In this document: positions 6,095 to 9,024 of the stretch, piece after piece
Position numbering within the stretch: the stretch's first letter is position 1
Layout of the letters: the number at the start of each line of letters is the position of its first letter
Source: Acidimicrobiia bacterium
Lineage (GTDB): Bacteria; Actinomycetota; Acidimicrobiia; Spongiisociales; ZC4RG35
Length of the DNA stretch: 9,024 nucleotides
NCBI GenBank assembly: GCA_009377735.1
Contig: WHTL01000156.1
Coordinates: forward strand, 1 to 9,024
Direction of reading: 5' to 3'
Program-made: the position numbers and the translations under genes
The notes under the pieces: generated by a model
Seen by the model: only the letters and a program-made list of their open reading frames with translations
Databases searched by the model: none
What the model was told of the DNA's origin: nothing

Positions 6095-7261
6095 CTATTG
6101 TTGAAGCCGGCTGATGACCTTCATCCTCTGCACCGAGTCTCCCGCGAGATGGGTCCATATGGCCGAGTCTCGCACCAATTTCTCTGCACCAACATCCTTC
6201 ATCACACCGGCACCACCATGGACATCCATATTCAGGTGAGTCACCCTCTGGATCACGTCGGTGGCGAAGTTCATCAACGAGACATTGTTGGCGACTCTTC
6301 CCTCCTCGGCTTCCTCCGCTGTCCTGAAAACGAAGGCACGTAAGGCCTCGGTGAGCATTTTCATCTCGGAGATCTTGAGCTGGATGGCTTGGTGCTCGAT
6401 GATGTAATCCCCTCCCTGCCAGCGTGTGCGGGCGTGGCCCAGAGCCATCTCCAGCGCGGCATCGCAAACACCTAGTGCATTTGCCCCCAACTCCAGGTCA
6501 CCGAACTCCGACGTGTCGCCCGCTCGTGCCTTGACCCCGCCATTTACCTCACCCACGATGTTGTCATGAGGAACCCGGACGTCCTCAAAGATCAGTTCGG
6601 CATTCTGGTAGAAACGCCACCCGATCTTGTCGTACACCTCACCTACCCGCAGTCCCGGACTGTCGGCAGGTACGAGAAAGAGCGTGGTCCCTTCGCGGAT
6701 CGATGCGGACGGATCGGTACGGGTATCGACAAAGAACAGCTTTGCCACACTTCCATTGGCGATATACCGCTTGACACCGTTAAGGACCCACTCGTCGCCA
6801 TCGCGCTCGGCGGTCATCTTCCATCCGGTCTCCACCTCGTCCAATCTCCAGCGATTGTCGGAACCTGAAGTAGGCTCCGTTCCCGCCTTTCCCAGTAGGA
6901 AGGTGTCGTCTTCGATGAATGGGGTCAGAAACCGACGCTGCTGGTCGGGTGTACAGGAAGCAGCGATCAGATGGCTCCACTTCCAACACTGGCTGAAGGT
7001 CTTGGAGATGGCACTGTCGCCCCGTGCCAACTCCGACATCACCAACACCTGGGTGACGAAGTCGATGCCATGTCCCCCGTACTCCTTGGGCACCACCGCG
7101 GTGCGGAATCCCAATTGCGACCCTTTCTCGATGATGTCCCATGTGAATGTCTCCCGTGGATCGGCTATCAGATCCCGTTCGAGTGATATGGGACGAATCT
7201 CCTCCTCCGCAAACGTCCACGCCTTCTCCTGCCACTCTCGTTGTTCAGCGGTAAAGGCCAT
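6095..7261 (-). CDS. Acyl-CoA dehydrogenase family flavoprotein with atypical active site
   Basis: A 388-residue protein with the whole acyl-CoA dehydrogenase fold: N-terminal helical domain (1-120), middle beta domain with the FAD-contacting TEP (128-130), GSD (133-135) and NGVKRYIANG (161-170), and C-terminal helical domain (245-388) with the HGGAGV segment (348-353) and the KLVRD helix. Members normally remove alpha/beta hydrogens from acyl-CoA thioesters and pass electrons to ETF. In the C-terminal R-D-x-x-I-x-x-x-x-E-G-T region the catalytic Glu is replaced: the segment reads R364-D-S-A-I-W-T-H-L-A373-G-D375. The alternative isovaleryl-CoA-type Glu also seems absent (Gly254 by ungapped alignment, with Glu252 and Glu257 near). 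The sequence after GSD (136-150) is longer than in short-chain family members. It is the first gene of a three-gene run preceded by a 116-nt gap, and ATG 7261 has a strong ribosome binding site. The substrate is unknown. Confidence 0.87.
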   Translation of the reverse strand: MAFTAEQREWQEKAWTFAEEEIRPISLERDLIADPRETFTWDIIEKGSQLGFRTAVVPKEYGGHGIDFVTQVLVMSELARGDSAISKTFSQCWKWSHLIAASCTPDQQRRFLTPFIEDDTFLLGKAGTEPTSGSDNRWRLDEVETGWKMTAERDGDEWVLNGVKRYIANGSVAKLFFVDTRTDPSASIREGTTLFLVPADSPGLRVGEVYDKIGWRFYQNAELIFEDVRVPHDNIVGEVNGGVKARAGDTSEFGDLELGANALGVCDAALEMALGHARTRWQGGDYIIEHQAIQLKISEMKMLTEALRAFVFRTAEEAEEGRVANNVSLMNFATDVIQRVTHLNMDVHGGAGVMKDVGAEKLVRDSAIWTHLAGDSVQRMKVISRLQQ

Positions 7262-7377
7262 CGAGTACCTCTCTCCTCATATCTTCTCCTAATCGTGGTG
7301 CTCCTCGAAAAATTCGACGCATCACCCACCATCTATCGGATCGTCCTATATGATGTACCTTGCATCGTACCCACTCG
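7262..7377 (-). promoter_or_regulatory. Intergenic region upstream of the acyl-CoA dehydrogenase run; candidate promoter/operator
   Basis: This 116-nt gap separates the MFS gene from the acyl-CoA dehydrogenase gene on the same strand and is AT-richer than its surroundings. It contains TATATGATGTA on the plus strand (7347-7357) next to CGGATC (7337-7342), related to the motif at 601-618, and a perfect odd palindrome TCGAA-AAA-TTCGA at 7305-7317. TATAGG on the minus strand could be a -10 box but has no good -35 partner. No hairpin followed by a T-run is seen for the MFS gene, so readthrough from upstream is also possible. Confidence 0.35.
7268..7278 (-). promoter_or_regulatory. Ribosome binding site for the acyl-CoA dehydrogenase
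   Basis: The minus strand reads GAGGAGAGAGG, then six bases, then ATG at 7261. Two overlapping Shine-Dalgarno cores make this the strongest initiation signal in the window, consistent with a first gene of a transcript. Confidence 0.65.
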
Positions 7378-8568
7378 CTATCCGGTCGACTCGCGTTCCA
7401 GTCGTCGTGCCACCATCATCATCACCACCGCCGCCAGGGCACCCGAGATGGCTGCGACCAACCAAGCAGTCGGGTCACCGGCTGCCTGGGCAATGGCTCC
7501 GAATACTATGGGGCCAACCGTGCCCCCGATAAGCCCGCCGGGCATAACAGCCCCTGTAATCGCCCCGGGCTGGCTGGGATAAGCCTGCATGAGGGGTACC
7601 CAGATCAAAACGTTGTAGGCCCAGGCACCCGCAAGGCTGATTACCACACCAGCCATCATCGGCCCTGGTCGCCCCAACGCGAGTAGGGCGATACCCACGG
7701 ATCCCACCGCCAACAACCCCGCGCAGATCCGGAGATGACCCCGGGATATACGATCGCTCAGAAGCCCGGAGCCAAGACGGACGAGCAGGGCGGCTCCACT
7801 CGCCACCGCGAGGAGACCCCCGGCCAGATGTGGGGTGATGCCGACTCGTACCGCCGAATCAACAAAGAATGCCGGAACCGTAGACACGGCAAGGTTGCCC
7901 AGACCGAAGCCAATGGCCACCAACAGGATGGTTGGCCGATTCCGCAGGGGCGGAGCGGCTGTCTTGGAGGCGGGAGGTGTCCCTGCCGGTCTCCGGGGCA
8001 GAGACACCAGAACCACGATGGCAAGTGCGGCCGCCAACGCGAAGCCCCATTGCCAACCGACTGTGAGCGCCAAGAAGGGAACGCTCAGACCCGCCAACAT
8101 GGTGGCGACGGGCTGCGCCGTCTGCTTTACACCGAAGGCGATCCCAATACGTTTCGGCTTCACCTCGACTACGAGCAGTCTGTTGACCCCCGCTTGCCCC
8201 AAAGCGAGGGCACATCCACCAACGACTAGCCAAGACACCAGGATTGACCAGCTCGTTGCGGTCGCGGCAACGCCGATCGACGCCAAGCCTGCGGTGGCCA
8301 CTGCTACTCTTATCGAACGTCTGGCGCCGAGTCGGTCCACCCACCGGCCCAGAGGTGATGCGGAGAGTGCTGCCGCCCCCCGAAACGCCCCGACGGCAAT
8401 TCCGAGGCCCAGAGAACCGAAGGCCAGATCCGCCCTGATCTGAACGGCGAGGGCCCCCGTGAGAAAAACCGGTAGCACGCATACGGCGGTGGCGAGGGCG
8501 CCAACCGAAATGGTCCGCCAGGTCGATCCGTTCAAACCCGGGGCATCGTGACGCCTAGCCGTTCGCAC
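7378..8568 (-). CDS. Major facilitator superfamily transporter
   Basis: A strongly hydrophobic 396-residue protein (385 if the later start is used), the normal size of a 12-helix MFS carrier in the inner membrane. The first half carries the cytoplasmic motif A after helix 2 (LGRWVDRLGAR, 73-83); a diverged second copy, GLLSDRISRGH, lies at 268-278 after helix 8. A basic, proline-rich loop at about 190-212 separates the two six-helix halves. Two starts are plausible: GTG at 8568, overlapping the previous gene by 37 nt, and TTG at 8535, which overlaps its stop as TTGA exactly like the D-2-hydroxyacid dehydrogenase junction and still keeps helix 1. Neither has a clear ribosome binding site. The substrate is not readable; the surrounding dehydrogenases suggest a small carboxylate or hydroxyacid. 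Import is more likely than drug efflux, by context only. Confidence 0.85.
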   Translation of the reverse strand: MRTARRHDAPGLNGSTWRTISVGALATAVCVLPVFLTGALAVQIRADLAFGSLGLGIAVGAFRGAAALSASPLGRWVDRLGARRSIRVAVATAGLASIGVAATATSWSILVSWLVVGGCALALGQAGVNRLLVVEVKPKRIGIAFGVKQTAQPVATMLAGLSVPFLALTVGWQWGFALAAALAIVVLVSLPRRPAGTPPASKTAAPPLRNRPTILLVAIGFGLGNLAVSTVPAFFVDSAVRVGITPHLAGGLLAVASGAALLVRLGSGLLSDRISRGHLRICAGLLAVGSVGIALLALGRPGPMMAGVVISLAGAWAYNVLIWVPLMQAYPSQPGAITGAVMPGGLIGGTVGPIVFGAIAQAAGDPTAWLVAAISGALAAVVMMMVARRLERESTG

Positions 8569-9024
8569 AGACCCGCTAGCGATGACCAGGTCTCAACCTC
8601 AATGGGGATCCCATCAACCAGCCTCTGCTGCTCGGTGCGATGTTCGATCTCCCCCGGATACAGAATCTCGTTGTATCCCTCGGCTGGCGGAGAATCCTTG
8701 AGATACGTCACAAAGTCAGACATCTCCTCACGGAACTCCTGCAACAGCCGGAAACGATCAACGGCGAAGCCGGCTACAAAGGCTCCGTCATTGGAGAAGC
8801 CACCCGGGTCGTGGTCGAAGCCGATGCCGGTGAGGAGACCAGATAGGACCTCGACAACAAAGGCGAGGCCGTATCCCTTGTGAGCCTGGTCGGCGCCGAA
8901 CGGTAAGAGTGCACCACCATTGGCGAGCGCACGCGGATCGGTCGTGTCCTTCCCCTCCTTGTCGACCAACCAACCCGTGGGAATCGACTCTCCCCGCGCC
9001 GCCGCCACATTTATCTTCCCGCGT
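8532..9024 (-). CDS. Ldh_2-family (malate/L-lactate/sulfolactate-type) NAD(P)-dependent dehydrogenase, C-terminal part
   Basis: The frame stays open to the window edge: upstream of the GTG at 9008 it continues in frame as R-G-K-I-N, the usual GKI stretch of the family, so the GTG is internal and the N-terminal half (including the active-site His) is outside. About 163 of a usual 340-360 residues are seen. Recognition rests on the GESIPTGW-x-x-D segment, the TTDP-x-x-x-x-x-GG-x-LLPFG stretch and HKGYGLAF-x-VEVLSG-x-LTG, typical of PF02615. The family includes malate, L-lactate, ureidoglycolate, (R)-sulfolactate (ComC) and imino-acid reductases, so the exact substrate is open. It is followed by the overlapping MFS transporter gene, suggesting uptake and oxidation of the same compound. 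Confidence 0.82.
   Translation of the reverse strand, partial: RGKINVAAARGESIPTGWLVDKEGKDTTDPRALANGGALLPFGADQAHKGYGLAFVVEVLSGLLTGIGFDHDPGGFSNDGAFVAGFAVDRFRLLQEFREEMSDFVTYLKDSPPAEGYNEILYPGEIEHRTEQQRLVDGIPIEVETWSSLAGLCERLGVTMPRV

Noticed and set aside
6627..7292. Plus-strand open frame of 221 codons
   Set aside because: It is antisense to the acyl-CoA dehydrogenase, whose motifs are unambiguous; the Ser/Arg/Pro-rich translation looks spurious.
7835..8482. Long open frames on both strands over the MFS gene
   Set aside because: These are shadows created by high GC in a gene with a clear MFS motif A and 12 hydrophobic segments.
8532..9008. The Ldh_2 gene as a complete 158-residue protein starting at GTG 9008
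   Set aside because: The frame continues upstream to the window edge and encodes the conserved GKI stretch, so the gene is truncated by the window rather than short.

Overview
The window is a densely coded, G+C-rich stretch (about 60% by eye) of a bacterial chromosome or large replicon. There is no rRNA, tRNA, mobile element, CRISPR array or phage signature. High GC, GTG and TTG starts, 4-nt stop/start overlaps and an N-terminally open cobalamin-binding-like protein would suit an actinobacterium or another high-GC group such as Chloroflexota. No taxonomic marker is present, so this is a weak guess.

Left part, + strand (1-4054). The C-terminal part of a BtuF-like (cobalamin-type) substrate-binding protein runs in from outside. 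After a 95-nt gap come two full-length, mutually homologous thiamine-diphosphate (ThDP) enzymes of the acetolactate-synthase/decarboxylase superfamily (571 and 563 aa), joined by an ATGA overlap. A perfect 8-bp hairpin covers the second gene's stop codon, exactly where the two gene sets converge.

Right part, - strand (read from 9024 to 4061). A truncated Ldh_2 (malate/L-lactate/sulfolactate-type) dehydrogenase is followed by an overlapping MFS transporter. A 116-nt gap, the only other intergenic region of note, comes next. Then there is a tight three-gene run: acyl-CoA dehydrogenase-like flavoprotein, isocitrate/isopropylmalate-type NAD-dependent beta-decarboxylating dehydrogenase, and a D-2-hydroxyacid dehydrogenase that begins at a TTG inside the previous stop (TTGA).

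Taken together the genes look like a catabolic or salvage module for a small, probably hydroxylated or branched carboxylic acid: uptake (MFS), oxidation of 2-hydroxyacids to 2-oxoacids by two unrelated dehydrogenase folds, a beta-decarboxylating dehydrogenase, an acyl-CoA dehydrogenase-like step, and ThDP chemistry on 2-oxoacids. No gene can be given a certain substrate. Several enzymes depart from family consensus at or near catalytic positions: the acyl-CoA dehydrogenase has Ala at the usual catalytic Glu, the isopropylmalate-type enzyme has Gly for the Asn of its K-x-N motif, and both ThDP enzymes have Asp at the metal-ligand Asn. A near-palindromic AT-rich motif occurs upstream of both the ThDP pair and the acyl-CoA dehydrogenase run and may be a shared operator. 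This combination is the best candidate for an undescribed pathway here.
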